NCBI GenBank assembly: GCA_951802425.1
Contig: OX637796.1
Coordinates: 4,216,001 to 4,280,000 of the forward strand
From: Clavaria fumosa
Taxonomy: Eukaryota > Basidiomycota > Agaricomycetes > Agaricales > Clavariaceae
DNA: 64,000 nucleotides
Direction of reading: 5' to 3'
The position numbers and the translations under genes were made by a program. Below are positions 30,281 to 42,455 of this stretch, piece after piece. The stretch's first letter is position 1; the number at the start of each line of letters is the position of its first letter. Below the pieces are notes generated by a model. The model was not told the DNA's origin. It saw only the letters and a program-made list of their open reading frames with translations, and did no database searches.

Positions 30281-32493
30281 GGTAACTTGAAGCTCAATAA
30301 GTTGTCAACATTTCTAAGACTAACAAGTAAACTTCAGGTATTTTATTGCTAAATCATGTCTGGATATGTAATTGTTTTTTGTTGTGTTTCAAATAATAAT
30401 TTTATTAATAAATTATTGATTCTCATTCTGTGCTTTGCTAAGTGGCAATGCCACAGGTCTTTAACTAGTGGATTCAAAGGCCATGTGGAAACTGTCACTG
30501 CTGAAACCAGTGGGGCTTGAATGTAACTGGAACTAGGGGAAGGGAAAAGTTGTCCCTCTTCAAAGGTATGAATGTCTGAGAGGAGAACCCATGTCTCTTT
30601 GGCTTCAGCAATGCATTCGTCTTCTGCTACTTCCCAGTCTTTCTCAAATTTCATGTCTTAAACGAAAGACTGGTCGGATTGATATTGTAGAATAGGACTT
30701 TGTGTGGGCTTCAAGTGTAATAAACAATACATACCCCTTTACGATAAAGAAAAACACGTCTCTATCACAATCGTGCATACATCCTTTGCTGGGGTGCTGG
30801 GATTCTTTGATCTGACCCCGGAGAACCCCGCGCGAGAAGGCGCGACAGCGACATGATGCACGCAGTAGGTATCTACAAATACACGTAATGCAGACATACG
30901 TCGATTTATCTCGTACCCGCTCCGGCTCCGCACCTCATCCCATATCCGAGATCGTGGGTTGAGGGTGTGCCACGTACGGTACAATCGGCTGGACAGGTGC
31001 ACAGTCGCCGGCGCCCGCACACGACACGCGGCCAACAGACCGATAGCGAACGGGAGAAGCGCCGCAAGATGGGCGCGCAGAACGCGGGAGGGAAAAAGGG
31101 CCTCAAAACGGAGCAAGGGAAGAAAAGAAAAAGGTCCTAAAACGAGTATCCCGTATCAAGAGTGCTGGACACACGCGAGATAAGACCTGCGCGACTCCAG
31201 AGTCCCGGGGCGCGCAGCTTTGGCACTTCCGAATATGGAGGCAGGAAATGTCTTGGAGGTCCCCAAGTCCTGGGACAGGTCGAGAAGAGAAGAGAAGAGC
31301 GGCGTCACACGCCCGAAGAGGTCTACGCAGGTGACCTTCAGGGACAATCTTCCCCAACTGCGCAGCGCCGAGGTGGGCATGCCTATACGCAGGTTGCCAT
31401 CGCCAACAAATCGTCCAAAAGTTCGTACAAAGCTAAAGCGATAAGCGGGTTAAGTGCTCTTTGAGTTCGCGTTAGAGGTTACCTTTGCCTTTGCTGCGGA
31501 AGGAGGGCCGCGTCATATGAGTCTGTTTATCTCCAAAAGAAGGGAGAAGCGCGATGACGAGTGTTGTCGGAAGCTGTGCACCCCCGCATTTTGAAGACCC
31601 GTGAGGGTATAGGACGGCGCATGCAGGACATGAGTGTGCAAGAGATGATAACGGGAAGCCAAGAGGCTAAGTCATTTTGTGAGAAGAAGCGAGGGAAATG
31701 AAAAAAAGGTTTTTGCGCATGTTGTGAAGAGCGATAAGTCTGAGCATTAGGCAAATGGCCCGCGCCATTGTGCGGGGACACGCCATCAACAGTCTAATGC
31801 AGCAGCGCAGCCCAGATGCCTTGATCCGTGTCAGTTCCGTGCTGTTCTTTCGCGCGTTGGTACTGGGAAGGAACAACAGCGGAACCAAACAACCCGAGGT
31901 TGTTGCGCATCGGGACAAAGATCCATTAAGGTGTCCACGACAGCATGTGTTGGACTCGGCACCACAGAAGACTGCACAATTTGTGATCAATACCTGGATT
32001 GTGCAAATTTGTTGACACAAATGCCCAAAGGAGAAACGTCCAAGATGGCAGGTGCGCGCCTCGCCCAACGGACGGTAGGCGCTGATGAGTCAAAAGTGGC
32101 GATGGTGCGGACGACGAGCTTTTGACGGGCGCTAATCAACTCTTAGCTCTTAGTCATCAACTCGTAGTCATTGAGGCTGTGCTATAACCACGTGGCTGAG
32201 TTTACATTTTTTCCCACGGTGTTGTAAATTTTTCCACGACCGTACTACCCACTCCTTGAAACTGTCGACAGGGGCTTTGGTGCCAACTCCATTCACTTCA
32301 CCTACTCATCCTCATCCTTACATCCACTTCATACCCAATTCATCTCTATTCCCACCTCATCTTTGTCGTCACTCACCGCACCACCGTTTTTGCTCGGTGG
32401 ATAAAACTTTTTTTTTTGGTTGTCATTGCTCACCAATTTCGGTATCACAAAGATCCAAAGATCTAATCCAGCACTTCGGGATACCCATTTGCA
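30281..32493. other. Transition from repeats to gene island, no clear gene
   Basis: To about 30700 the sequence is AT-rich and holds a weak 101-codon frame on the minus strand (30349-30654) with no known motif. After about 30750 base composition changes sharply to CpG-rich. Frames of 60-130 codons at 30739-31116, 31162-31464 and 31667-32068 overlap each other on both strands and none has a known domain. The last 300 bases are CT-rich, as in fungal promoters, and probably serve the zinc finger gene. Confidence 0.5.
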
Positions 32494-34138
32494 ATGGTCC
32501 TCCTCCATAAAATCATCCAAATGCAGCGGCTACATAGGGACGAGCATCCGGACGAGGACGGCCCGTCCGGCTCACCAATCAATGTAAGCGGTTCTTTGTT
32601 TCGCTTACGCATCCCCAAACCAAACACTAACCCGCACGCGTCGAAAGGCAGCACCCGCAACGGCCCAAAAAACACCCAATACCAGCACCGTGCCCCATCC
32701 AGAGCGACCACGCACCCGCTCGCAGACCCTCAGCTTGCCCGCCCCCCGTCGCGCGCCCGATGCCGCCTTAATCATCGCCCCAGCAGCGCGCAAGCGGCCC
32801 CGTGACACGATGGACGACTCGGAGAAATGCGCAGGCGCAGACAGACGCGCGGCGGCGCAAACATCAAACCAACACAACGGCGCCCCTAAGGCGACGCACA
32901 CGTCCCAGACTGCCGCTGCTCCTGCTATGCTTCCCAAGCGACCACCGCCCAAAAGCAGGTCGGCGCTGGCGCTGGCGACGACGACGACGGACTCTGCCCC
33001 AGCCAGCCCTGCGACGCCTACTGCAGCAGTTTCTCAACAGAATAGCAGCCCAACCGTTGGCGCAGCACAGTTCACCTTCCTAGACGTGCCCGCTAGCGAG
33101 CGCCGCGGGCCCCGCGCACGCGCGGCACCGCCTGTGCCTGTGCCCAACCTCAACAAGAAGAGCCGCGGCCGTCGCGTACCCATCGCCGCAGGCGCAGAGC
33201 CCAACAGCTTCGCTGCAGCGGCAGCTGCTGCCGCTGCTTCTGTTGCTGCTGATGCCGCTGTTGGCGTGCCGGGTGGGAACCGCGTGTATGTCTGCAAGGT
33301 CGAGAATTGTGGCAAGTGTTTTAACCGCGGCGAACATCTTAAGCGCCACATTCGGTCATTACACACTTACGAGAAACGTTCGTCCTTGTTATCTTAGTTT
33401 TGGATGTGTTTAGATACTGACGCACTCTCTGATACAGCATTCAAATGTACCTACGTGGGCTGCGAGAAACACTTTAACCGGCACGACAACCTCCTCCAGC
33501 ATCTGAAGGTGCACCGCAGCCAGACGCGGAATTCCACTAATGCCACCACCACCACCACCACTAGCGAGCCGTCCCAGCCGCTACCTTCCGTGTACCATAC
33601 CCCCGTCCTACCACACCCAACCCTCCCATATGGTTCACCACCGGACCCTTCTCACCATCCGCACCCACACCACGCCTATCACCAGCACCACCCGCACCAC
33701 ACCTACCACCACCCTCACCACCCCCACCAGCACCAGCACCACCCCCACCACGACACAGCCTCGCTAATGGGCACGCTCCTCCCACCCGTGCCGCGCTACG
33801 CGTACCGCGAGCGCAGCCCGCCTGACACTGTTGGCGGGGTGGGGGGAAGGGCAGGCGTGGCAGCGGCCGTAGGCACGCACCTTGTTGGGAGCTACGCGGC
33901 AGGCGTGGCGGTATCATCGCTGCGCACGGAGATACCCCAGTCGCCTGTAGACCCCCCACAGTCGCAATCGGGGCCGGGGCAGCCATTATCAGGGGCGGGG
34001 GAACGGTTTCAATACGCACCGTGCCACCCCCCGCTGCCGAACCCGCCGCAATCAATGATGGCGGACGTAGATTTTTACCCCTTCCGGAACTCGCGGCTGT
34101 TGGAGCCCACGCCGGCTGGCGCGCATGCTTACCAGTGA
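32494..34138 (+). CDS. C2H2 zinc finger protein, probable transcription factor
   Basis: Proposed exons are 32494-32583, 32648-33377 and 33438-34138 (506 residues). Two adjacent fingers are present, C-x4-C-x12-H-x4-H (CKVENCGKCFNRGEHLKRHIRSLH spacing, from residue 245) and C-x4-C-x12-H-x3-H, joined by the linker HTYEKPFKC. The linker is only rebuilt when the 60 nt intron 33378-33437 (GTTCGT...ACAG) is removed, so that intron is secure. Upstream lie an Ala run (33214-33245) and a basic segment; downstream are Thr/Pro and a His-Pro repeat (33650-33760). Paired fingers of this kind bind short G-rich or stress-type elements in fungi, but the target is unknown. The first exon is less certain: the frame has no ATG before codon MDD at 32810, and the proposed first intron uses an AAAG acceptor. 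Confidence 0.8.
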
Positions 34139-34542
34139 CGATTTTAATGCGAGGATCTCATTTTTTTTATACATCTTTAGGAAACATAACGTTTCACCAC
34201 TTACCCTTTTCTTTTTCTCTGGTTCTGTTCTCGTCTTCTTGGATTAATCCTTCTCTCAATGCAATCTGTTATGCGCGCTCTCGCAATCTGTTATGTTCGC
34301 TCTCTCTGGAATGTAGTAATCCATCCTGTAATGTAGCCAGCCTGTCACATAAATAATGCCGTGCTGACTTGGTCTTTTTATTATCATTACAAGCTCTAAC
34401 GCCTGTGTCGGCACCGCTCGCGTCGAGCCCCGGTGCCAAGAGCGCCGTGCAAGGTACACGACCATGTGTGCATTGCAGCATTGCAGCGGTGCAGTACAGT
34501 TTTAGACCATGCTTGATTCGTGCCTAACCCCACACAGCAGAC
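34139..34542. other. Intergenic, 3' and 5' untranslated sequence
   Basis: About 400 bases between two plus-strand genes. A short imperfect repeat of ATGCAATCTGTTATGC occurs at 34259 and 34284. No gene is seen. Confidence 0.5.
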
Positions 34543-35555
34543 ATGACGCTACAACGCGCGGCAGTCATCGCCGCTGTCCTCCTCGTCTTCACGCTCCACC
34601 TCGCGGTCGTCCCGGTCTCCGGCAACACCGAGATCGTCAGTTTTGACGCGGAGCCCGAGCCCGGGCCCGGTGCCGCTACGACATCGCCGCCGCTCACGCT
34701 CGAATGGTATACGGACATGCAACTCGTCTTCTGTGCTCGTGTGCTGACCCCTCCTCTCCTTGTTGCATGACCCCAGGTCCAGCCTCAGCTACGCGCAGCG
34801 CGAGGGGCGCTGGGCACTCCGCCCCGCCCCGCTGCACACACCTCTGCGTGACGTGTGTGAGCCGCTGCACCCCGCCCCGGCATCTCCTTCTTTTCTATCC
34901 GATTCCGCGTCCGCGCCACCGCCATCGTCGTTCCCGTGTCCACATGAGCTGTGGGTTGCGCTCGACCTCGCACACGCGCGGTGGTCCCGCTATTCACGCT
35001 TCACGCTGCGGCTCTCGTGGCCTGCCTCGGTACGCAGCGCTTTTACCCCAGATCCTTACCCCTTTCTCTTTCTGCCTCCTTGCTCTTTCGCTCCGCCTCG
35101 ACTGAAGAGCTGTCTTTTCGGTCGTCTCACGGCGCGGCTCGTAGTCCCCCGCCTCGTTCACCATCGACATCTTCTCTCCTACCGTGCTGGCACGCAGGTT
35201 CGCCGCATTCGACTCTTCCCCGAGCCATAGCGACAGCAACGACAGCAGCAACACCCCCACTAGACGAAAGTACGCCCGCATCCGCATGGTCGACACTGGC
35301 GTCCTCGCCCCATCGCCCCCCCCAACATCAGTCCCGCCATCCGAGCCGCCACAGCACCAGGCCACTATCCCCTTCGCCCTCGTCCTCGAGCCGCTCTACC
35401 TCGGCGTGCTCCCGGCGTCTGTGCTCCCCATACTCGCGTTCCTCGTGCCCGTCGTCGGCGTCGCGTGCCTCGCCGTGCCTTGGGTCTACGCGTACCTTGG
35501 CCAGGTCGCCTGCCGCGCGGGGGAGGAGCTTAGGCAGGCGGCGAAAGAGGGGTAA
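34543..35555 (+). CDS. Predicted type I membrane protein, function unknown
   Basis: Exons 34543-34706, 34777-35029 and 35145-35555 give 275 residues with all phases matching. Residues 1-27 form a signal peptide (AAVIAAVLLVFTLHLAVV). The middle is a presumed lumenal domain with two conserved-looking blocks (ELWVALDLAHARWSRYSRF; FTIDIFSPTVLARRF). A hydrophobic helix near the C-terminus (VLPASVLPILAFLVPVVGVACL) is followed by a short tail. Length and topology resemble the ER subunit PIG-X/Pbn1 of GPI mannosyltransferase I, but I see no decisive motif, so that is a guess. Intron 1 starts GTATAC, intron 2 starts GTACGC. Confidence 0.7.
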
Positions 35556-35757
35556 GGGGCCTCTCTTCGTATATGTATTTCGAGCCAGAGAGTCACCAAT
35601 GTTTATGAATGCCCTTACCGCTAAACAAGGAAATCATTATTATTATTCTTTAAAAAATTGCGGGTTGCAGAAACTGTTTGTTGTGCTCAAAGAACCCAGG
35701 TAAAAGTAGAGAGAGAAATTTGAAAAAATGGTAATAGACAAACGCATGCGGCAATCA

Positions 35758-38349
35758 TCACGCAATGCTGTCCAGCTCGACTAGATGCACCGCCGCCAGC
35801 CACGCGAGCACGACGTCCACGCGTGGGCCGTGCAGCGCGACATTGATCTGCAGCGGCGTCTCTCTCCCGACGCTCCCACCGCTGGCCTTCTCCGCCACCT
35901 GTTCCGCACGCAGGAGCTGCTGCGCGGCCACTGGCGCGAGCAGCATGCGCAGACAGTCGAGCGACTCCGCGAGGTCGGCGCTATCCTTCGTCACTGCGGC
36001 GGCAGCATTGGCGACTGCCTGTCCCGCGGACGCCCCAGCCGCAGAGGTGGAGGGCGCGTGCGGATCCCGCTCGTTCCCCGACGGCAGTGAACCTTCCACG
36101 GTCGACGGCGTCGCCTCGAGCGCCAGCTTCCCCGCCACGGCCGCGCGCCGCGCGTTGAAAAAGAGGCTCCGAGGCGGCCGGAGCCCGTTGCGCCACCCGC
36201 CGACGAGGCGCGTGCATACCTCGACGAACTCCGCCTGCGCGGCGGCGCGCGGCGGGAGGAACACGGGGTACCCCTCGAGCGCGTCGACGAGCTCCCCGAC
36301 GCGCACGAACGCGGGCAGCAGCGCGCGGAAGTCGCCGAGGAGGAGGTGGCCGAGCAGCACGCCGTAGTGCGCCTCGACGCGCAGAGGGTGGTAGGTCGTG
36401 AACGCCCGGGGGCGGGGTGCGAGCGCGGGTAATGCTGGTGTTGGCGCGGGTGCGGGTGATGGTGCGGGTGGTGCAGCAGGGCATGTCTGCGCGTGCGGAC
36501 GCGTGCGAGAAGCGCCCGGGCGCATAGACTCCGAGAGAGAAAACGCGCGTTCAAGGCGCTGCGCCGCGTCTGCGTTCCATGCCGCCGCCGCGTCTGGACT
36601 CTCCAGCGTGTCGAAGTGCGACAAGAACTTCTCGTGGTCCCGCATGCTCTTCCGCACGAGCACGTACACCTGCTCCCGGAAGGCCGGCTCCGCCAGCACG
36701 CGTCGGTACGCGCGCAGCTTCTCTCCATCCCGTGCCCCGAGCGGGCCGTCCGGGTGGCCGACCTCGACGCCGCCGTACCGCCCGCCCTGGAGGCACGACA
36801 GTCTGAGCTCGAGACACTCGGGCGGCGGCTCCCGCGTAACCTCTTCGAGCTTCAGCACTGCCTCCTCGATCAGAAATAACGCGTGCTGCAAGTACGAGGC
36901 GCCACGCAGGAAGACGAGCTGTAGCTCGAGGGGATCCGGCGCGTCGGGCAGGACGGACGGGTGCAGTACCCGGGAGGGATGGTCCGCGCCATTGACGGGC
37001 GGTCCACCGCGCCGCCGCGCTGGGAGGACGACAGGATCATGCGAGCCTTTTGCCCGCCGTGCGCAGCGCGCCTCCTTCAACGCGTGCGTGAAGTCCCGCG
37101 CTGCTTGGGGGTATTCGTCCCGAAAACAGTGGACAATCCCGCGAGTGCGATAGAATTCCAGACGTTGAGGCTGCGCGGCAATGAGCGAGTCAAGAACCTG
37201 TGTTGTGGTAGACTCCGCGACCTGTCTGTGTGTCTCGGACCAATGAGCGCCTGGGAATAGATGAAGAAAAAAGGAAGACAGGCACAGACCGAGACGGGAT
37301 TTTCTCATGGAAAAAATGCACATACTTGGCGTCGACGTCGTTCGGGTCTAGACAACGCGAAATGGAAGAAATGCCAAACGACCTTCGCGGAGATAATACA
37401 TACCAACTTTGAGCACTCTCTGCGCTAGATCGTCAAACACAGTGCCACCCTGCATAATGACCACGCTTGACGCGACCTCGTCCATTGCATAGCCACGTGC
37501 GAGCTTCTGCACGGCTTGCACGCGGAGCTTGTGCATGCGCATGGCACTCATACGGCTCCCTGCGCCGCCCGCATGCTCCCCCGGGGTGCAACCATTTGGC
37601 GCGCCGCCCGCATGTGCCGAGGTAGCGCGGACTGCGAGCCCTGCCGCCTCGTCTACGAGCCGCCTGATGGACGCGATGGTCCGGAGGGCACCGGGATCAA
37701 TTGGAGGCGGGGCTGCTGTCCCGGGTTTGGGGGTGGGTATTACGGGCGTCAGCGGAACAAACATGTCTCGGGGGGTTGCTGACGGGGAGGCGTGATCGCA
37801 GAAACTCTCGAAGCGTTGATCCCGGAGTCTAGAACGGCCAGACAAGGCCGGAGAGAGAGCGTGCGCGGTAGTGCGTTGTTCTGTGGGCAAAAGGAGCGTT
37901 GGGTCCATGTTGAGGACTAGGAGGGTATCCAGCAGCTCGAGTGGAAGTTGCAACCATGGGCCCTGGAGAAGTTCGATGAATAAATGCGTGTCGGAATATG
38001 CAATGGCGCGTACATGATAAGAGCTTATGTACTTCCAGTGCTTGTTTCTGCTGATGCAGAGTGGGGGAGGTCGGACATCCTCTTGGGCTTTGGGGGCATC
38101 CTCCTGTGCAGCCTCTTTCGCTTTAGCTGATTTCTTTGGTCTTCGCTTCTTCTTTTTCTTCGGAGAGGAGCCCCCGGGGAAGGTATCCACCTCTGGTATG
38201 TTTATGGACGTTGGGGAGGTTTGTCCCGAGGACTGGGATGGCGGAGGCGTGAAAGGCCGATGGTCCACGAGCGAGACGCGTTCGACGCAGATAGAAAGCT
38301 TTAGCAGATCCGAGGACGCCTCTGGGGTATGACCCACTAGGTCTACCAT
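35758..38349 (-). CDS. TPR-like protein with lysine-rich tract, function unknown
   Basis: Exons on the minus strand are 38349-37404, a 22 nt microexon 37347-37326, and 37225-35758, giving 811 residues with continuous phase. The start ATG 38347-38349 has an ideal context (ACCATGG). Residues 63-78 are strongly basic (PKKKKKRRPKKSAKAK), a possible nuclear signal. A conserved-looking block, HWKYISSYHVRAIAYSDTHL, follows near 125. Residues about 331-375 (LDSLIAAQPQRLEFYRTRG ... YPQAARDFTHALKEA) form a helical pair of the TPR kind. Later parts are Ala-, Pro- and Arg-rich with further helices. I do not recognise the family. Its stop faces the stop of the membrane protein gene about 200 bases away. 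Confidence 0.75.
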
Positions 38350-39023
38350 GGTGCTGCTCAACGTTGGGGGGACCACGAGCAATTGTACGCGCGAGGGGGT
38401 ATAAGTAGTCGGCAACACCACGTTGGGTGGAATTCAAATTCGACCGTGCGAGGCTGGCACTGCTACTTTGTGTGGACAGGCTCCACGTGGGAGGGATATA
38501 TTCTAATGCGAGATGCAAAGTGCCGTCGTCGTCGTTTCCCTTTTTGTTGGTTGTCGTCGTCGTCGCGTCGTTGGCGCCGGCGTCGTCATGGCTCAAACGT
38601 TCAACCAGTAATCATCGACTAGCGTGTTATCTAACAGCAATTGCTTGTCATCGTTCAACTCTCTAACGTTGGCAACAAGCTGTCTAGCTCGACGAAATTG
38701 GTATTTGGCGTTCTTCGGGAGCGTTTACGCCAGCCATTTCTGGGATACGAAGAATGATCCAAATCAGTGGTCTCCTGATGATAATGCTCTGCACACAGCT
38801 TACTGTAATCCTTGCACGCCCAACGTTTTGAGAGTCGTCCGTAACTCAGTCGATACCAATTGCACAGATCCAATTATATTGCCGTGACTGAGCCTTGAGA
38901 CGTCTAACGCGGCCAGCTATACAACGGATCAAGTCTCATTTTTGATCCGTCCTACGCAGCAGCCGTTGAGCACGTTGAGCTTGAGACTCGCCTATCTCAA
39001 CTCTGCAACTGCATCCGGAGACC
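38350..39023. promoter_or_regulatory. Shared divergent promoter region
   Basis: These 674 bases separate the starts of the minus-strand TPR-like gene and the plus-strand dioxygenase gene. No convincing gene lies within. A GTCGTCGTCG-type run is at 38524-38590. No defined binding site can be named. Confidence 0.5.
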
Positions 39024-40546
39024 ATGACCATCAAACTTAGCCCTTTGCCGTTGCCAGCCTCTGCTGACCCCTCCAAGTTCGTCGATTTCGGTAGGGAGGT
39101 CAAAGGCGTCGACCCCAGTAACCTCAGCCCAGAGGAGTTCAAAGAAATTCAGGAAGCTCTTTACAAGGTGCTGTTGTACTCACGCCCGCTAACACAGGTC
39201 TGTGCTCACACAGCGAACAGCACAGTATTCTCCTGTTCAGGGACGCCGCGATACCTCCCGAGCAGCAATATGCGTTGACCAAAGTATGAGAAATCAATCT
39301 CTGCACTCTTCATCCTCCATCATATGACCTGTTACAGTCGTTTGACCCCACATGCGAGTCGTACGGGCATGGCACGACCCCACCGTCAAAGAACCAGGCG
39401 TCCATCTTGCACCCGGACCTCAAGACACTTCCTTCCGTGCCACAGGTGCAGCTCATCGGCAACGGCACCGTGTACGACCACGCCCCGGGCCTCCCCATCG
39501 CCGTGCTCAAACACCCCTCGCACACCACCTTCCACAAAACACGCGTCTCGCCCGAGGATGAGGCCGAGCACGGCGCCACGCGCTTCTACCGCTGGCACAT
39601 CGACGCCGCACTCTACGACCTCTCCCCGCCGCGCGTCACGACCCTCTGCGCGTTGCGTGTCCCCGCCGGCCCGCCGCAGCTCTGTAGGTACGACGACGGC
39701 TCGGGCGACGTGCTCCCCGTGCCGCTCGGCACCACCGCCTTTGTCTCCGGCAAGACTATGTTCGACATCCTCTCCCCCGCGCACAAGAGCCTAGCCGTGC
39801 GCACCAAGGTCAAGTATGCGCCCCACCCTTACGTCTGGATGGCTCCAGCCCGCGCGCTCCCCACAGGCCTCGGAATCGAGTCCGAAGGGCGTGAGGTGCC
39901 CTTGACGGATCTACCTCCATGGCAAGAGTCCAAGATCAAGACTTTCCCTGTCGTGCGTATTTCCTCTGGGCTTACGCGACCCTCCATTCAAGTGTCTCTA
40001 CTTGCCTCCCCGAACCAATGTAGCTGTGGAAGAACCCCGTCACAGGTAACCTGCACTTCCAAGTACACCCTTGCGGCGTTGCCGAGCTACTCGTTGACCC
40101 GCTTCCCGACGGTGTGAAGCGCGAGGGCGCGCTCTACCCTGACGGCGCGCATATCACCAATCTCAAGGACGTCAGGGACATCCTCTACAGCATGCAACGT
40201 CCCGCCATAGCACCTTCCGTGAGTTTCCCCACCCCCCCCCCCCACACCGTCTGGCACTCACACCGTTGTCGATTCCGACGCCCTATACAACAGCTGGTGT
40301 ATCCACATGACTGGTGAGCCTACGGCACGCTGCCCCCCCCCCCCCATCGTCTGGGAACCTTCTTCTTAACCACGTCCGTCGTCTAGGCGCGAGAAAGACC
40401 TCGTCTTGTTCCACAACCGCGGCGTGCTGCACACCGTCGTCGGCGCGTTCCGGCCAGACCAAGTGCGCGCCTTCCACCAGTGCAACCTCGCCGCGTCGGA
40501 CGACCCCATCGGGCCAAGCGAGGAGGACGTCAAGCGCTGGGCCTAA
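39024..40546 (+). CDS. TauD/TfdA-family Fe(II)/2-oxoglutarate dioxygenase, xanthine dioxygenase-like
   Basis: Six exons: 39024-39167, 39221-39283, 39338-39952, 40024-40218, 40294-40313 (20 nt) and 40387-40546. They give 398 residues, with all phases consistent. The iron ligands are visible as H156-x-D158 (RWHIDAAL) and H361 (HNRGVLHTVVG), near the expected arginine that follows in the same segment (AFRPDQVRAFH). Length, the HID motif and the final block resemble fungal XanA, which oxidises xanthine to uric acid with 2-oxoglutarate and oxygen in purine use. That substrate is inferred; other TauD members act on taurine, sulfonates or herbicide-like acids. Several introns use GTGCGT, GTATGA and GTGAGC donors. 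It shares a divergent promoter region with the TPR-like gene. Confidence 0.88.
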
Positions 40547-40915
40547 AGCAGGTTGTTCTCTTCTGGCAGCTTATCTGTTTTGTTATCTCCCGAAACCCGA
40601 TGGACATTACCTGTGTACTGATACTCACGAGACGTTGTAAATTTTTAGAAGCACAATTTGTATAACTCCACAGCACGATCTGAAATTGTGCCGATCTCAT
40701 CTTCATTGCCCTGATGCACAACCGTAACATTATTTCGACCTCGGCGCACTGCAGTATTGGTCTACATCGTCAACGCCCTTGTACACTGTACATGTACAAT
40801 TCCACAACCTCCATTTGATATCCGGAGGTGCAAAGGCATCAAGTATCCAATCACTCCGTCATATTTGGACGCGTGGGCAGAAGGGGAGGGGAGGTGCGAG
40901 ATCCGGAGGTGTTGT
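40547..40915. other. Convergent 3' region
   Basis: This lies between the stop of the dioxygenase gene and the last codons assigned to the Whi2-like gene on the other strand. Nothing beyond untranslated sequence is seen. Confidence 0.45.
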
Positions 40916-42455
40916 TCACCGGTATACAAGAAAGGAAGAGAAACACGGGAGCGCCGATGTAAGCATGAGAACAGCGTGTAAAAGTTTGGTGTCGATCGAT
41001 CGATCATGTGAACGGCGGTAAAGATTAAGCGGAGGAGAAAAAGATGTAAAAGCATCCCACAACGAAGAGAGAGGAAGAGAACTAGCAGGCGCATGAACAT
41101 CGGGACAGGTCGTAGAGGTTAGTGTTAACCCTTCTCGCCGCGCTGAATGATGTGGTGGAAATGGATAAATTGGCTGGGCAAAGCGTGGCCTCAAACCTTT
41201 TGGCGATTGCGAGGGGTCAGCGGGAACGACGCAAGGAAGTCGGCGGAGAGAACGAACCAGACTGAGCTCTAGAGTCCACACTCTCCGAGCCCACAGTTTG
41301 ACATCCTTGTATGGCGGACTCTCCAGATCTACAGTTATGCCATCCCACCAACACTTCCTCTGGAAGCGGCCATTACCAAGTCAGCGTCAGGGGTGCGGAG
41401 CGGGAGTCAATGGCCAAATAAAAACATACAGCGGGTTTCCTCCAGAATAACAATAGCTTTTGCGCCGTCGCCATCTGGTTGTGGTCGATGGTGACTGGCG
41501 TTTCGCCGTTAGGGCCCGTGGGATGATGCGTGATCCCTGTCTTGAGCAAGACGAGGGCGATCGACGAAATGCAGCATCTCGAAGGTTCAAGGGCGCGATA
41601 CCCCCACTCGTCATTGCGGTCAAATCCGCTGTTGGCGGAAAGGATTTTTTTTTAAAAAAAGGGAAGAGTTCGCAGCCTGCTCGGAAGCAAAAAGATGAGT
41701 CGACCTTACCTCACACAAAGCATGTCAATCAGGTGTTGCTCCGCCACGTTATTCTCCTTGTTGACGTTGCGCTGGAGCGCCGTGAACACATTGCGTTTCT
41801 CCATGAGGTACTTCCCGCATTCCCTCTTCACGTGGAGCAGAATATCGTTGGCGATGCCGTCCTTGTCTGTCGAGGTGGCGCTGTCCTTTGGGGGTATCGA
41901 GAAGTACTCCAATTCTTCTCTGAGGACGATAATCGCTTGTTTTGACAAGAGAGGGTTTTGAGACGTCGAAGGGCTGAAGTCCGACGGCGGGGATCCATCG
42001 AGGAGGTGCCGTTGCGCATCAAACAAACCAAGGGTGGTTGCGGTGCCGTAGAACGCTTTCGAAGCGTTCCGGAAGAACGACAGGACGTATTCGAAGCAGT
42101 CCGGGTCGAACTGTGCCAGATTGCGTCAGCGACAATGCCACAAACGAAAAAAATGGTTGGGGGGGAGACGAAGTGCGTTCCCGCACGCCCGTACGTCGAC
42201 TCCGTATAGCTCCTCCTCCTCCTCGTTCTCTCCGCCGTCGGAGAGGGTCCCGCTGTTGCGGCTGAGCACCAGGCCGTTGGGGAACAGACAAAGCAGCACG
42301 GATTCGGGCAGGTTCATGAGCGTGTCTCGATCGACCGAGAAGCGTCTGCCCCGTAAGTCGAGGAGGAGTCTGGTCAGCAGCTGCGGGTGCAGCGCCGGGG
42401 CGGCTGTCTGTGAGACCTGCGTTATGGGCGAGGAGGACGTGGATACAGCGGCCAT
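40916..42455 (-). CDS. Whi2-like BTB/POZ (KCTD-type) growth regulation protein
   Basis: Minus-strand exons are 42455-42195, 42110-41710, 41628-41430 and 41359-40916, giving 434 residues with matching phases. The T1-type BTB fold is seen in LLLDLRGRRFSVDRDTLMNL, PESVLLCLFPNGLVL and FDPDCFEYVLSFFRN. Then come LLSKQAIIVLREELEYFSIP, NVFTALQRNVNKENNVAEQHLIDMLCVSG, DEWGYRALEPSRCCISSIAL and VKLWARRVWTLELSLV. These blocks match, from memory, fungal proteins related to yeast Whi2, which acts with a phosphatase in stress and nutrient (TORC1) signalling. An acidic loop (GGENEEEEELYG) interrupts the BTB fold. The C-terminus is uncertain: family similarity ends at ELSLV (about 41258), and the remaining 110 codons may be an unspliced tail. 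Confidence 0.85.

Noticed and set aside
30739..31116. 125-codon minus-strand frame in the CpG-rich border
   Set aside because: It has no domain, overlaps other frames and its composition matches shadow frames.
35991..37153. Several 88-250-codon frames overlapping the TPR-like gene
   Set aside because: They are Arg/Ala/Pro-rich shadows in other frames. The chosen frame alone links to the upstream exons with correct phases.
38421..38596. Upstream extension of the TPR-like gene
   Set aside because: The apparent starts are GTG or TTG and the frames disagree. ATG 38347-38349 has an ideal context and keeps the frame.
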